41,889 nucleotides of DNA from a virus, in IMG/VR virus record IMGVR_UViG_3300027759_000164, positions 1 through 41,889 of that record, one strand, 5' to 3'. The notes under the pieces are model-generated. The model saw only the letters and a list, made by a program, of their open reading frames with translations. It did not search any database and was not told where the DNA came from. Of the stretch, positions 16,228-23,952 are shown piece by piece (positions within the stretch are counted from its first letter, which is position 1; each line of letters starts with the position of its first letter). The position numbers and the translations under genes were made by a program.

Positions 16228-17856
16228 ATGAGTGAAAATAATATCCTCAAAGTCAGAAAAAGAGATGGTACCTTGGTTCCTTTTAATGTAGACAACATCA
16301 ACAAAGTTATTATATGGGCAACTCAAGAAATAACCGGTGTTAGTATTTCAGACATTGAAATTAATACCAAATTAAACCTTGTAGATGGTATCTCTACTAA
16401 AGAAATCCATAAAGTGTTAGTAGAATCTGCTATTAATCTTTTTAATGAAGAAAATCCCAATTATCAATGGGTAGCTTCTCGGTTATTAAGTTATCAATTG
16501 CGTAAAGATGTGTGGGGAGGAAAAAATCCCCCGAAATTTTATGATTTTATAGAAGCCAATGTTGAAAGAAAAATATATCACCCGGAGATTCTTCAACACT
16601 ATACCAAGGCGGAAATAGATAAATTAGATGAAAAGATAGTTCATAACAGAGATTATGACTTTACATATTCAGGCCTCAAACAATTGTGTGATAAATATTT
16701 GATTCAAAATCGTAAGAGCAAAGAAATTTACGAAACACCCCAGTTTGCCTATATGATGGCAGCCATGGTGAGCTACATGAAATATCCACCAGAAAACCGA
16801 TTACAATATGTTAAAAGAGCCTACGACCGATTTAGTAAATTTAAAATCAATTTACCCACACCCCAAATGGCGGGTATCCGCGGTTTGCTTAAACAGTATG
16901 CGTCGTGTTGCCTCATTGATGTGGATGATACTAAGGAGTCTATTTTTAGTTCCAATACTGCTGCTGGCTTTGCTACTACTCAGCGATACGGAATCGGATT
17001 AAATTTTGGAAGGATTCGCGGTATCGGCACTGAAATTAAAAATGGCAGCGTTATTCACACTGGAGTAATTCCTTTTCTCAAGGTATTTGAAGCCACCGTC
17101 AAAAGTTGTCAACAAAACGGAATTCGTGGCGGCGGCGCTACTGTAAATTTTCCGTTCTGGCACTATGAAATAGAAGATGTTTTATCTCTTAAAAACAACG
17201 GAGGAACAGAAGACAATCGAGTTCGTAAAGTTGATTATGTGATACAATTTTCCAAGATCTTTTATGAACGCTTCATGAAAAATGAATCAATCACTTTGTT
17301 TTCCTCACATGAAGTACCAGATTTGACAGAAGCGTTTGGTCTTCCTCATTTTGATGAATTGTATGAAAAATATGAATCAGATAAAAATATTCGTTATAAG
17401 AGAAAAGTGAAGGCCAGTTCTTTGATGTCTCAATTTGTAAAGGAACGTACTGAAACTGGTCGCCTATATGTGATGAATATTGATCATTGCAATGAACACG
17501 GATCCTTTTTGGAGAGAGTATCTATGACTAATCTGTGTTTAGTTGGAGAAACCTTAATTGATATCAGCACCGCGATATACGGTGACCTGACAATTCAAAT
17601 TAAAGATCTTGAAAAATATATGCAAGAAGGTACAGTACATATTAGATCATATGATATTGCAGCAGATACTAATGCAGTCTCATTAATTAGTGCGTTTGCA
17701 CAGACCGGTGTATCTGAAGAGTTAATTGAAATTGAAGATGAAACTACCGGTTATACAATTCAATGCACTCCAGAACATAAGATTTACACTCACAATCGAG
17801 GGTATGTGGAAGCAAAAGATCTGCTTGTAACAGATATTCTTGTATTAGACGCTTAA
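16228..17856 (+). CDS. nrdA: NrdA N-terminal half fused to split intein N-part (fractured gene)
   Basis: 542 residues: 436 of N-extein plus 106 of intein. The N-extein carries an ATP-cone domain (about residues 5-95), the substrate-site cysteine C227 in 'YASCCLID' (E. coli C225 equivalent) and 'RLYVMNIDHCNEHGSF', and stops at '...SMTNL', just before the active-site loop. From C437 ('CLVGETLIDIS') the sequence is an intein N-segment with 'TIQCTPEHKIYTHNRGYVEAKDL' (block B type). The frame then stops at TAA. The remaining NrdA lies downstream at 18745-19794, so active class I ribonucleotide reductase alpha needs protein trans-splicing. TAAATAAA lies 17 nt upstream. Confidence 0.93.
   Translation: MSENNILKVRKRDGTLVPFNVDNINKVIIWATQEITGVSISDIEINTKLNLVDGISTKEIHKVLVESAINLFNEENPNYQWVASRLLSYQLRKDVWGGKNPPKFYDFIEANVERKIYHPEILQHYTKAEIDKLDEKIVHNRDYDFTYSGLKQLCDKYLIQNRKSKEIYETPQFAYMMAAMVSYMKYPPENRLQYVKRAYDRFSKFKINLPTPQMAGIRGLLKQYASCCLIDVDDTKESIFSSNTAAGFATTQRYGIGLNFGRIRGIGTEIKNGSVIHTGVIPFLKVFEATVKSCQQNGIRGGGATVNFPFWHYEIEDVLSLKNNGGTEDNRVRKVDYVIQFSKIFYERFMKNESITLFSSHEVPDLTEAFGLPHFDELYEKYESDKNIRYKRKVKASSLMSQFVKERTETGRLYVMNIDHCNEHGSFLERVSMTNLCLVGETLIDISTAIYGDLTIQIKDLEKYMQEGTVHIRSYDIAADTNAVSLISAFAQTGVSEELIEIEDETTGYTIQCTPEHKIYTHNRGYVEAKDLLVTDILVLDA
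17536..17856 (+). other. Split intein N-fragment (IntN) coding segment
   Basis: 106 codons starting with the catalytic Cys1 (TGT at 17536). Block A 'CLVGETLI' and block B 'CTPEHKIYT' with the conserved TxxH-type histidine are visible. The insertion lies after 'NL' of the class I NrdA motif N-L-C-x-E. Confidence 0.9.
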
Positions 17857-17897
17857 TATCCATGACCTCAGAGCATAAGTAATTATGTAACGAGATT

Positions 17898-18740
17898 ATG
17901 AATTACAAAAATATACACGACAAATTAATTAATTATTGCAGACAAACAACTCCAAGATTTAGGCTTGAGCAAAGAAATCTAAAAGACTTAAGACTTAAAA
18001 ATAATCACATATATGTTGAAGTACATCACATAATTCCAAGATCTCTTGAAGGAACAGATATGATTAATAATCTTGTTACACTACTACCAGAAGAGCATAT
18101 TTTTATTCATATGCTTCGATGGAAAATATTTAATATTAGAAACGACATACTTGCAGTAAGATTCTGTTTAAATGGATATAATAAAAATAAAACATGTAAG
18201 CCAGTGTACAGCCTCACTAAATCTCTCCGTATGGGGTACGCCTGGTTAAAACATCAGTCTGCAACAGTGAGAGAAACTACCGGATGGCAAACCCCAGAAG
18301 GTCGTCAACGAATATCAGAAGCGAGAAAAGGTACAGTGGTGGTAAAAGATGCTACTACCGGCATTATTATCGGTTCTGTAGAAACCACTCACCCCAAAAT
18401 AAAAAGCGGCGAGTGGGTACATCACTCAAAAGGCAGAAAAGCTAGCTTAAAAGAAAGAATAAAGCTAAAAGAGCGTTCTAAAGGTATTAAAAATTCAAAC
18501 TCTTGCGGTTTAAATGATAGCTATTTTATTGAAAAGGGTATAGAATTATCTAAAGAATTTAACCGAATTATTAATTGGCAAGAGATGTATATTTTATCTA
18601 AAGAGAGAAACTTTGTATGGATGGTGGCTTGCGCGTGCCGGTTTAACCGTGCCGGGCAGCTAGGTTTTATAAAAGCCGTAAAAGAAGCGACTGGGCTGAA
18701 ATACGACCCTTACTATTCAAGACGCATTAAAAATAAATAA
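17898..18740 (+). CDS. Free-standing HNH homing endonuclease between nrdA halves
   Basis: 280 residues. The HNH core is at residues 43-71: 'HHIIPRSLEGTDMINNLVTLLPEEHIFIH', with the HH pair, central Asn and final H. Residues about 135-205 hold repeated Lys/Arg-rich NUMOD3-like stretches ('RISEARKG', 'GRKASLKERIKLKE') that usually bind DNA. It sits 41 bp after the IntN stop and 4 bp before the IntC start, the arrangement known from 'fractured genes' with split inteins, where the endonuclease spreads the insertion. The reading frame is intact. Confidence 0.88.
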   Translation: MNYKNIHDKLINYCRQTTPRFRLEQRNLKDLRLKNNHIYVEVHHIIPRSLEGTDMINNLVTLLPEEHIFIHMLRWKIFNIRNDILAVRFCLNGYNKNKTCKPVYSLTKSLRMGYAWLKHQSATVRETTGWQTPEGRQRISEARKGTVVVKDATTGIIIGSVETTHPKIKSGEWVHHSKGRKASLKERIKLKERSKGIKNSNSCGLNDSYFIEKGIELSKEFNRIINWQEMYILSKERNFVWMVACACRFNRAGQLGFIKAVKEATGLKYDPYYSRRIKNK

Positions 18741-18744
18741 GATT

Positions 18745-18843
18745 ATGTTAAAAATTAAAAAAATTAAAAAAAATGTACCTGTGTATGATATTACTGTTCA
18801 GCACACACAAAACTTCTTTGCTAATAAAATACTAGTGCATAAC
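18745..18843 (+). other. Split intein C-fragment (IntC) coding segment
   Basis: 33 codons ending at Asn (AAC 18841-18843); the next codon TGC (18844) is the +1 Cys. Length and sequence are typical of the C-parts of naturally split inteins. Confidence 0.9.
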
Positions 18844-19794
18844 TGCGTAGAAGTGACACATCCCACAAAACCTCTACAGCATATTGATGACCCTGAAGGA
18901 GAGATTGGTATATGTGTTCTCTCAGCCATCAACGTGCTAGAAATTAAGGATGATCAAGATTTGGCTGATACTTGCGATATCATTGTTCGCATGTTGGATG
19001 AATTAATTGATTATCAAGATTACTTCACCAAAGCAGCAGAGAACTTTACAAAGAAACGTAGAAGTCTTGGAGTTGGTATCACCAACCTAGCGGCTTTGTT
19101 AGCCAAAAACAATCTTAAGTACACTGACAAGGAAGCTCCTAATTTTGTAGACGCTTTGATGGAAAAAATACAATATAATCTTATTTCTTCTTCCGTTAAT
19201 CTGGCAGCAGAAAAAGGTGTGTGTGAAAAATTTGAAAGCACAAAATATTCCAAAGGCATTCTTCCTATAGACACTTACAAGAAGAAAATTGATAGCATAA
19301 TTACAAGAAAACCTTCTCTAGATTGGGAGGCTTTGCGTCAAAGGGTGGTATCGACTGGCATGAGACATTCTACACTGACAGCTCTTATGCCGTGTGAATC
19401 TAGTTCAGTCATTCAAAACACTACAAACGGCATTGAACCGCCCCGCTCTTTGTTGACATACAAAGGGTCTAAAGCCAATTCTGTTCCGGTTCTGGTTCCA
19501 AATTATTCCACTTGTAAAAATAAATATACTCTTCAATTTGACATGCAGGATAACATAGGATATATTAATATTGTTGCTGCCTTACAGAAGTGGGTAGATA
19601 TGTCAATTTCTACAAACCTTTATTACAATTATGACCATTATCCTAACAAGGCTCTTCCGGATTCAATGCTTATAAAAGAATTATTATATGCATACAGCAT
19701 GGGAGTTAAGACGCTGTATTACAGCAACACATATGACGGCGATAAACAATCAGCTACAGATGAAGGATGTGCCAGCGGAGCCTGTAGCATATAG
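18745..19794 (+). CDS. nrdA: Split intein C-part fused to NrdA C-terminal half
   Basis: 349 residues: a 33-residue IntC ending in 'NKILVHN', then a 316-residue C-extein beginning 'CVEVTHPTKPLQH'. IntC shows 'VPVYDITVQHTQNFFA' (block F) and the terminal His-Asn (block G). The C-extein starts with the predicted thiyl-radical cysteine (E. coli C439) and contains 'GEIGICVLSAIN' (C462 equivalent), the 'LYYSN' radical-transfer tyrosine pair and the C-terminal 'GCASGACSI' redox cysteines. Both exteins joined give 752 residues, matching full-length NrdA (E. coli 761). Confidence 0.93.
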   Translation: MLKIKKIKKNVPVYDITVQHTQNFFANKILVHNCVEVTHPTKPLQHIDDPEGEIGICVLSAINVLEIKDDQDLADTCDIIVRMLDELIDYQDYFTKAAENFTKKRRSLGVGITNLAALLAKNNLKYTDKEAPNFVDALMEKIQYNLISSSVNLAAEKGVCEKFESTKYSKGILPIDTYKKKIDSIITRKPSLDWEALRQRVVSTGMRHSTLTALMPCESSSVIQNTTNGIEPPRSLLTYKGSKANSVPVLVPNYSTCKNKYTLQFDMQDNIGYINIVAALQKWVDMSISTNLYYNYDHYPNKALPDSMLIKELLYAYSMGVKTLYYSNTYDGDKQSATDEGCASGACSI

Positions 19795-19808
19795 AACATA
19801 AAAACAAA

Positions 19809-20870
19809 ATGCAAACGGTACTTTCAACTAAAAACATTGACACACGCTCTCAGCCCCTTTTCTTAGGTGAACCCTTATCCCTTCAACGATACGACCAACT
19901 TAAATATCCAAAATTATATGATCTGGCCGAACAGATGGAGGAATATTTCTGGAGAGCCAAAGAGGTTAGTCTGATGAAAGACAGAAATGATTATCTAGAA
20001 TTATCAGATGCTGAGCGATTTGTTTTTGATACCAATCTCAAATGGCAGACAGCTACAGACTCTATGTTGTCTAGAAGTTTACAAATTCTTACTCAGTATG
20101 TAACTAATCCTGAATTAGAAGCTTGTATGAATGCCTGGACTTTTTTTGAATCTAACATTCATTCTCGGTCTTATTCTCACATTCTTAAAAATGTTTATTC
20201 AGATGAATCCGTTTTCTGGAATTCTATTCTAGAAGATGAAGAAGTAACACGAAGAGCTGATGAAATTAAAAATGATTATGATAAATTCTTTAACTCAGAC
20301 GGAGATATTAAACAAAAAATATTTGATGCCTTGTTATCAACACAGATCACAGAAGGTCTGTCTTTTTATAGCTCTTTTGTGTGTTCTTTTTTCTTCGCCG
20401 CTCGTGGAAAAATGGAAGGTAATGGAAAGATTATCAAGCTCATCGCGAGAGATGAAAATCTTCATGTCGCAATTTCTAAAAATGTATTAGATTATTTGAG
20501 GGACAATGAAGATGAGGGGTTTCAGGATATAATCAAGGCCAGTGAACAAAAAGTGTATGATGCATACACTATGGCAGTTAAACACGAAAAGCGTTGGGCT
20601 GATTATCTCTTTTCAAAGGGTAGTCTTCTTGGGCTTAATGCAGATATCTTAAAGGGATATGTAGAATGGTTGGCTAATAATCGTTTAACCTCTTTAGGAT
20701 ATAAGAAAATTTTTGAGACTAAAAAGAATCCATTAGGAACGTGGTATGATCAATTTATGAACTCTGATAAAGTTCAGGTTGCTCCTCAAGAAACAGAGAT
20801 CTCCTCTTATAAGATAGGTGCCAGAGACACTCAAGTTGATATGGCCCAATTTAAAGGAATGGAACTTTAA
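19809..20870 (+). CDS. nrdB: Class I ribonucleotide reductase beta subunit
   Basis: 353 residues. Family blocks are clear: D84 in 'TATDSML', 'HSRSY' with Y122 (the radical tyrosine, same number as in E. coli), 'ITEGLSFYSSF', 'MEGNGKIIKLIARDENLH', and a C-terminal 'QVAPQETEISSY' block like E. coli NrdB. The metal-ligand region reads F-E114-S115-N116-I117-H118, while E. coli has E115-x2-H118, so the carboxylate is one residue early. It follows nrdA-C by 14 bp and is presumably co-transcribed. Its last 4 bases overlap the convergent DUF1003 gene. Confidence 0.93.
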   Translation: MQTVLSTKNIDTRSQPLFLGEPLSLQRYDQLKYPKLYDLAEQMEEYFWRAKEVSLMKDRNDYLELSDAERFVFDTNLKWQTATDSMLSRSLQILTQYVTNPELEACMNAWTFFESNIHSRSYSHILKNVYSDESVFWNSILEDEEVTRRADEIKNDYDKFFNSDGDIKQKIFDALLSTQITEGLSFYSSFVCSFFFAARGKMEGNGKIIKLIARDENLHVAISKNVLDYLRDNEDEGFQDIIKASEQKVYDAYTMAVKHEKRWADYLFSKGSLLGLNADILKGYVEWLANNRLTSLGYKKIFETKKNPLGTWYDQFMNSDKVQVAPQETEISSYKIGARDTQVDMAQFKGMEL

Positions 20871-21310
20871 TGTAACTTGGAGTGTATCTCTTTTGTTAAC
20901 ACTTCCACTCGTTGAGATATATCTAGTAATAAAAGATTGTGATTGGCAAGTTCTTCCATTAATGCCATCACTCTTTTATCTGCTTCCATGGCATTTTTTT
21001 GTCTCTTGATTAAAGATTGGCTCACTTCTTCTCGATGTTTAGCATCCGCCTCTGCCCATATTTTGTCCCTGTCTGTCTGTCTACTCTGGGCCAATAAAAT
21101 TAAAGGTGCAGCATAGGCGGCCTGAGTACTAAATGCTAGATTTAAAAGTATAAATGGATATGGATCAAATGTTATTTTATCAAAACAATTGATCCATATC
21201 CAAAGAAAAACTAAAATTGTTTGACCTATAATAAATATAGGGGTACCGAAAAATCTAGCAAACGTCTCTGCCCATTGACCAAATTTTTCAGATATAAATT
21301 GGGAGTTCAT
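20867..21310 (-). CDS. DUF1003 family membrane protein
   Basis: 147 residues. Two membrane segments around residues 22-40 ('GTPIFIIGQTILVFLWIWI') and 51-76, joined by 'FDPYPFILLNLAFSTQAAYAAPLILLAQSRQTDRD', which is the signature of DUF1003. The C-terminal 70 residues are a charged coiled coil. The biochemical role of the family is unknown. ATG 21310 lies 3 nt after a TAAGTATT box that overlaps the end of the upstream gene. Confidence 0.8.
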   Translation of the reverse strand: MNSQFISEKFGQWAETFARFFGTPIFIIGQTILVFLWIWINCFDKITFDPYPFILLNLAFSTQAAYAAPLILLAQSRQTDRDKIWAEADAKHREEVSQSLIKRQKNAMEADKRVMALMEELANHNLLLLDISQRVEVLTKEIHSKLH

Positions 21311-21313
21311 CCC

Positions 21314-21321
21314 AATACTTA
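21314..21321 (-). promoter_or_regulatory. Late-type box TAAGTATT before DUF1003 gene
   Basis: 3 nt upstream of ATG 21310; overlaps the 3' end of the EF-hand-like gene. Confidence 0.5.
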
Positions 21322-21501
21322 TTTTTTAGAGGACCCTTTTTTATCAGATTTTTTAGCCAAGGAGGCTGCTATGGCAGCATTTTTCTTTTTGAGATATCCA
21401 TCTGTTTTGTCAACTTTGCCGTCTTTGTTGACATCATCTTTAGTAAAATCTAATTTTGCAGCTTCTAATATTCTGCTGACACATATATCAAACTTATTCA
21501 T
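21319..21501 (-). CDS. Small EF-hand-like protein
   Basis: 60 residues. 'DVNKDGKVDKTDGYL' at about residues 23-37 fits the EF-hand/dockerin calcium loop D-x-N-x-D-G-x-V-D-x-x-D. The rest is Lys/Ala/Ser-rich. One isolated loop suggests metal binding or a dimerising EF-hand-like module; the role in the phage is unknown. It is placed between dCMP deaminase and DUF1003, overlapping the deaminase stop by 8 bp. Confidence 0.65.
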   Translation of the reverse strand: MNKFDICVSRILEAAKLDFTKDDVNKDGKVDKTDGYLKKKNAAIAASLAKKSDKKGSSKK

Positions 21502-21925
21502 ATGATATATTTACACACTCAATGTTGTAAAATTTAAAAATATCTAATGCATTCGGGTCTCTGAAATACATTTCTTTATAAACCACCCGAGTAATACCGT
21601 GAGCAGCTATTAATGTAGCACAACTTTGACACGGAAGGAGGGTACATGCTAGTAATTTACACTTATTGCGTTCAAATAAAGATAGTAAATTTGCTTCTGC
21701 GTGAATCATGTATTTTCTTCTGGTATCTCTATCAGACCAAAAAGAGGGGTCTACATTTACACCAGACGCTAATCCGTTATAGGCAACTCCAATGACTCTA
21801 TGATTTTCATCCAGAGCACATGCTCCAACCTTTTTATAAGGGTCTTCACTTCGCATTGAAGCAACTTCGGCCATGCGCAAGGCATACTCGTCCCAATTTA
21901 TGCGCTGATAAGAAACGGTGTCCAT
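21494..21925 (-). CDS. dCMP/deoxycytidylate deaminase
   Basis: 143 residues. Zinc site: H75-A-E77 in 'IHAEANL' and P98-C99-x2-C102 in 'LPCQSC', the canonical cytidine-deaminase-superfamily set. 'NWDEYALRMAEVASMRSEDPYKKVGA' is the usual start of phage and bacterial dCMP deaminases. It makes dUMP for dTTP synthesis and fits the nucleotide-supply genes nearby (NrdA/B, HPRT). The start overlaps the upstream HNH gene by 28 bp; the conserved N-terminal motif requires this start or one close to it. Confidence 0.88.
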   Translation of the reverse strand: MDTVSYQRINWDEYALRMAEVASMRSEDPYKKVGACALDENHRVIGVAYNGLASGVNVDPSFWSDRDTRRKYMIHAEANLLSLFERNKCKLLACTLLPCQSCATLIAAHGITRVVYKEMYFRDPNALDIFKFYNIECVNISYE

Positions 21926-22488
21926 TCTTTGATATTATACTGATTACGAATATAACAAGTAGAGGGCATTGTCTTAGGAACTTTAATAGGTCTAATTAGT
22001 TTTAGACCAGCCTCTGTAGGAGTTCTATCTCCTTTTTTTGCGTTGATGTCTTTATGAGTCAACACACAATTAGACCAATCAGTCTTTCCTCCTCGCGACT
22101 TAGGAATAACATGATCTATATTACCCTCATTAGGAGTTAATTTTTTTCCAGTATATTGACACCTTCCTTCATCTCTGTCCCAAAGATTTTTGGTAGTAAA
22201 TTTAGGCCGCTTTCTAGGAACTTCATTAAATTTTGATAAGATAATTACCTTGGGTATTAAAATGGGTCCTCTTACAGAGTATACATATTCCTCTTTTGTA
22301 AAAAAGGGTAGTTCTACCCATTCATTCCATTTTAAAGGATTCATGTTGTCTTCCCCAGTTATATACAGACCAGTGGCTGCATCACAAAACATCATAGATA
22401 TGGCATCTAATGGAGTTTTGACATTTATTGCCTGCCAACTTTTATTAAGGACTAAGACAACTTCTCTTTGCAGAATTTTTCTATACAT
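21898..22488 (-). CDS. HNH endonuclease
   Basis: 196 residues. The HNH domain at about 110-150 reads C110-Q-Y-T-G ... 'NIDHVIPKSRGGKTDWSNCVLTHKDINAKKGD', with D125-H126, N140 and the final H-x3-N. The N-terminal half 'VVLVLNKSWQAINVKTPLDAISMMF' matches a known bacterial/phage HNH subfamily that is usually free-standing. It could be a homing endonuclease or a packaging-related nuclease. Its 3' end overlaps the dCMP deaminase start. Confidence 0.82.
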   Translation of the reverse strand: MYRKILQREVVLVLNKSWQAINVKTPLDAISMMFCDAATGLYITGEDNMNPLKWNEWVELPFFTKEEYVYSVRGPILIPKVIILSKFNEVPRKRPKFTTKNLWDRDEGRCQYTGKKLTPNEGNIDHVIPKSRGGKTDWSNCVLTHKDINAKKGDRTPTEAGLKLIRPIKVPKTMPSTCYIRNQYNIKEWTPFLISA

Positions 22489-22537
22489 AACATCTTTGTG
22501 TATGATACTAGATGTTTAAGGGAAGGGAACTAAAAAA

Positions 22538-22861
22538 TTAACTTTGTCTCACTCTGCGAATGGAAAAATGTTGGCCTTTTGGCTGGCTTCTGGCCCAGGA
22601 GAGAGCATCTTCTTTAGCGGCAGCAGAATGAACTATCTTTCCGGTGTTTGTATCTGTAATATCCCAAGTTTCACCCTCACCCACAGTTTGTTCCTTTTCT
22701 TTCCAAGAAAGGTTATTAGAGGCATCTGGTGTCCTCCCAAATGCTCGACGAAGATCTGCGTCATCTTCTGGATTGGAACCATATCCCATGCCGGGACCAC
22801 GGCCGGGTCTAGACCCGAAAGACTCAGACATCATTTTTTTTACTAATTTATCAAACTTCAT
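22538..22861 (-). CDS. Small hypothetical protein
   Basis: 107 residues. An N-terminal helix 'MKFDKLVKKMMSESFGSRPG' is followed by a Gly/Pro/Arg-rich linker and an apparent small C-terminal domain 'TWDITDTNTGKIVHSAAAKEDALSWARS'. No family recognised. ATG 22861 lies 3 nt after a TAAATAAA box. Upstream is the HPRT gene (4 bp gap). Confidence 0.6.
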   Translation of the reverse strand: MKFDKLVKKMMSESFGSRPGRGPGMGYGSNPEDDADLRRAFGRTPDASNNLSWKEKEQTVGEGETWDITDTNTGKIVHSAAAKEDALSWARSQPKGQHFSIRRVRQS

Positions 22862-22864
22862 ATT

Positions 22865-22872
22865 TTTATTTA
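22865..22872 (-). promoter_or_regulatory. Late-type box TAAATAAA
   Basis: 3 nt upstream of ATG 22861; overlaps the 3' end of the HPRT gene. Confidence 0.45.
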
Positions 22873-23387
22873 TCCTTTAACACCCCTATATAAGGTAAAT
22901 TGCGATGTAATCCGTTACAATCCATGCCATATCCAATTACGAATTCATTATCTATATCAAATGCTTTATAATCTGGTATAATGTTTACCATTCGATCTAC
23001 TTGTTTGTTTAAAAGGACACAGGTTCTTACAGAACTCGCCCCAGCTTGTTTCATTTCAGATACTACAGTTGAAAGAGTTAATCCAGAATCAAGAATATCA
23101 TCTATTAAAAGAATATCTTTATCCTTGCAAAAGTCTAAGTCCTTTACGTTGTAAGTTAATTTACCGGTGCTGTTCTTTCCTTCATAGCTGGAAACTTTAA
23201 TAGAAAAGAGGTTGACTGGAATTTTTATCTGCAAAAGAAGATTTGCTGTAAAAACCAAACTGCCTTCCAATAAACAGACCACATTTAAATCTTTATTTCG
23301 ATAATCATATGAAATAGTGGTCCCTAACCCTCTAATAACATTGCGAATATCAGTTTGATTAATAAGACATGTTATATTTTTATCCAT
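22866..23387 (-). CDS. hpt: Hypoxanthine phosphoribosyltransferase-like protein
   Basis: 173 residues. Type I PRTase features: 'VCLLEGSLVF' (PPi loop, residues 37-46), flexible loop 'SSYEGKNSTG' (66-75), PRPP-binding motif 'ILLIDDILDSGLT' (92-104), and the C-terminal base-recognition segment 'FVIGYGMDCNGLHRNLPYIGVL' with the hallmark Y-G-x-D. It would salvage hypoxanthine and guanine to IMP/GMP. HPRT is uncommon in phages, and it sits with dCMP deaminase and near NrdA/B, consistent with phage control of nucleotide pools. No late-type box upstream. Confidence 0.85.
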   Translation of the reverse strand: MDKNITCLINQTDIRNVIRGLGTTISYDYRNKDLNVVCLLEGSLVFTANLLLQIKIPVNLFSIKVSSYEGKNSTGKLTYNVKDLDFCKDKDILLIDDILDSGLTLSTVVSEMKQAGASSVRTCVLLNKQVDRMVNIIPDYKAFDIDNEFVIGYGMDCNGLHRNLPYIGVLKDK

Positions 23388-23409
23388 ATTCTATTATGGA
23401 TAAAAAAAA

Positions 23410-23766
23410 TTAAGATTCAACTATTTTTGTATGATCTTCTTTGAGTCTTCCATTCCATTCAGCGGTGTCTAATATTACGTTAGGGTTAATGTTTCTAAAA
23501 TTGCCCAAGTGGCCAAATAATAAATGACAATTTACTCCGTGATGTTCCGATTCACACAAAGTTACTAGATTAGAGGGTTCTAATTCTAATTCTGGATGAA
23601 GATGAAATGGTTTAATATGATGGACATTTAATTTTTCAGTCCCTTCACAAACTATACATTTACTTTGATATTCTAAATGTTTTTTTCTGGTGGTGGACCA
23701 ATGAGGAGACCTAGAAACAGAAATAGGAGCCTTGCCTTGAAGTACATCTTTAATTTTAGTTATCAT
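23410..23766 (-). CDS. HNH endonuclease (small)
   Basis: 118 residues. 'CIVCEGTEKLNVHHIKPFHLHPELELEPSNLVTLCESEHHGVNCH' gives the C-x2-C, HH, N and terminal H of an HNH domain. 'HWSTTRKKHLEYQSKCIVC' before it is typical of small phage HNH proteins. It may be a selfish homing enzyme or a helper nuclease. It lies directly upstream of HPRT on the minus strand. Confidence 0.8.
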   Translation of the reverse strand: MITKIKDVLQGKAPISVSRSPHWSTTRKKHLEYQSKCIVCEGTEKLNVHHIKPFHLHPELELEPSNLVTLCESEHHGVNCHLLFGHLGNFRNINPNVILDTAEWNGRLKEDHTKIVES

Positions 23767-23775
23767 GTGTAATAT

Positions 23776-23952
23776 TTAATGAGTAACCATTAAGTCTTCT
23801 TTGGCTATAATAGTGGCTAAGCTATTTGCATGTATTTTTACAGTATATAAATCTGGAGTTGAATCTACAATCATAACCGCTTGACCAAATTTTAATTCTG
23901 GATGAGTCTTGGTACTAACTATTCCGTTTTTATATGGCAATTTAGATTTCAT
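23776..23952 (-). CDS. Small basic hypothetical protein
   Basis: 58 residues, beginning 'MKSKLPYKNGIVSTKTHPEL' and ending 'AKEDLMVTH'. ATG 23952 overlaps the stop region of the upstream gene (23942-24130) by 11 bp, and the stop is 10 bp before the HNH start. It looks like a small beta-rich domain, possibly an SH3-like fold. Not found by length-limited ORF calling but the placement and frame support it. Confidence 0.5.
   Translation of the reverse strand: MKSKLPYKNGIVSTKTHPELKFGQAVMIVDSTPDLYTVKIHANSLATIIAKEDLMVTH

Noticed and set aside
17854-17897. Frameshift or premature stop in nrdA
   Set aside because: The stop lies exactly at the end of an IntN, and IntC plus C-extein restart downstream, so this is a genuine split-intein arrangement.
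22489-22537. Hairpin AACATC/GATGTT as terminator
   Set aside because: Six base pairs with a 16-nt loop and no T-run; not convincing.
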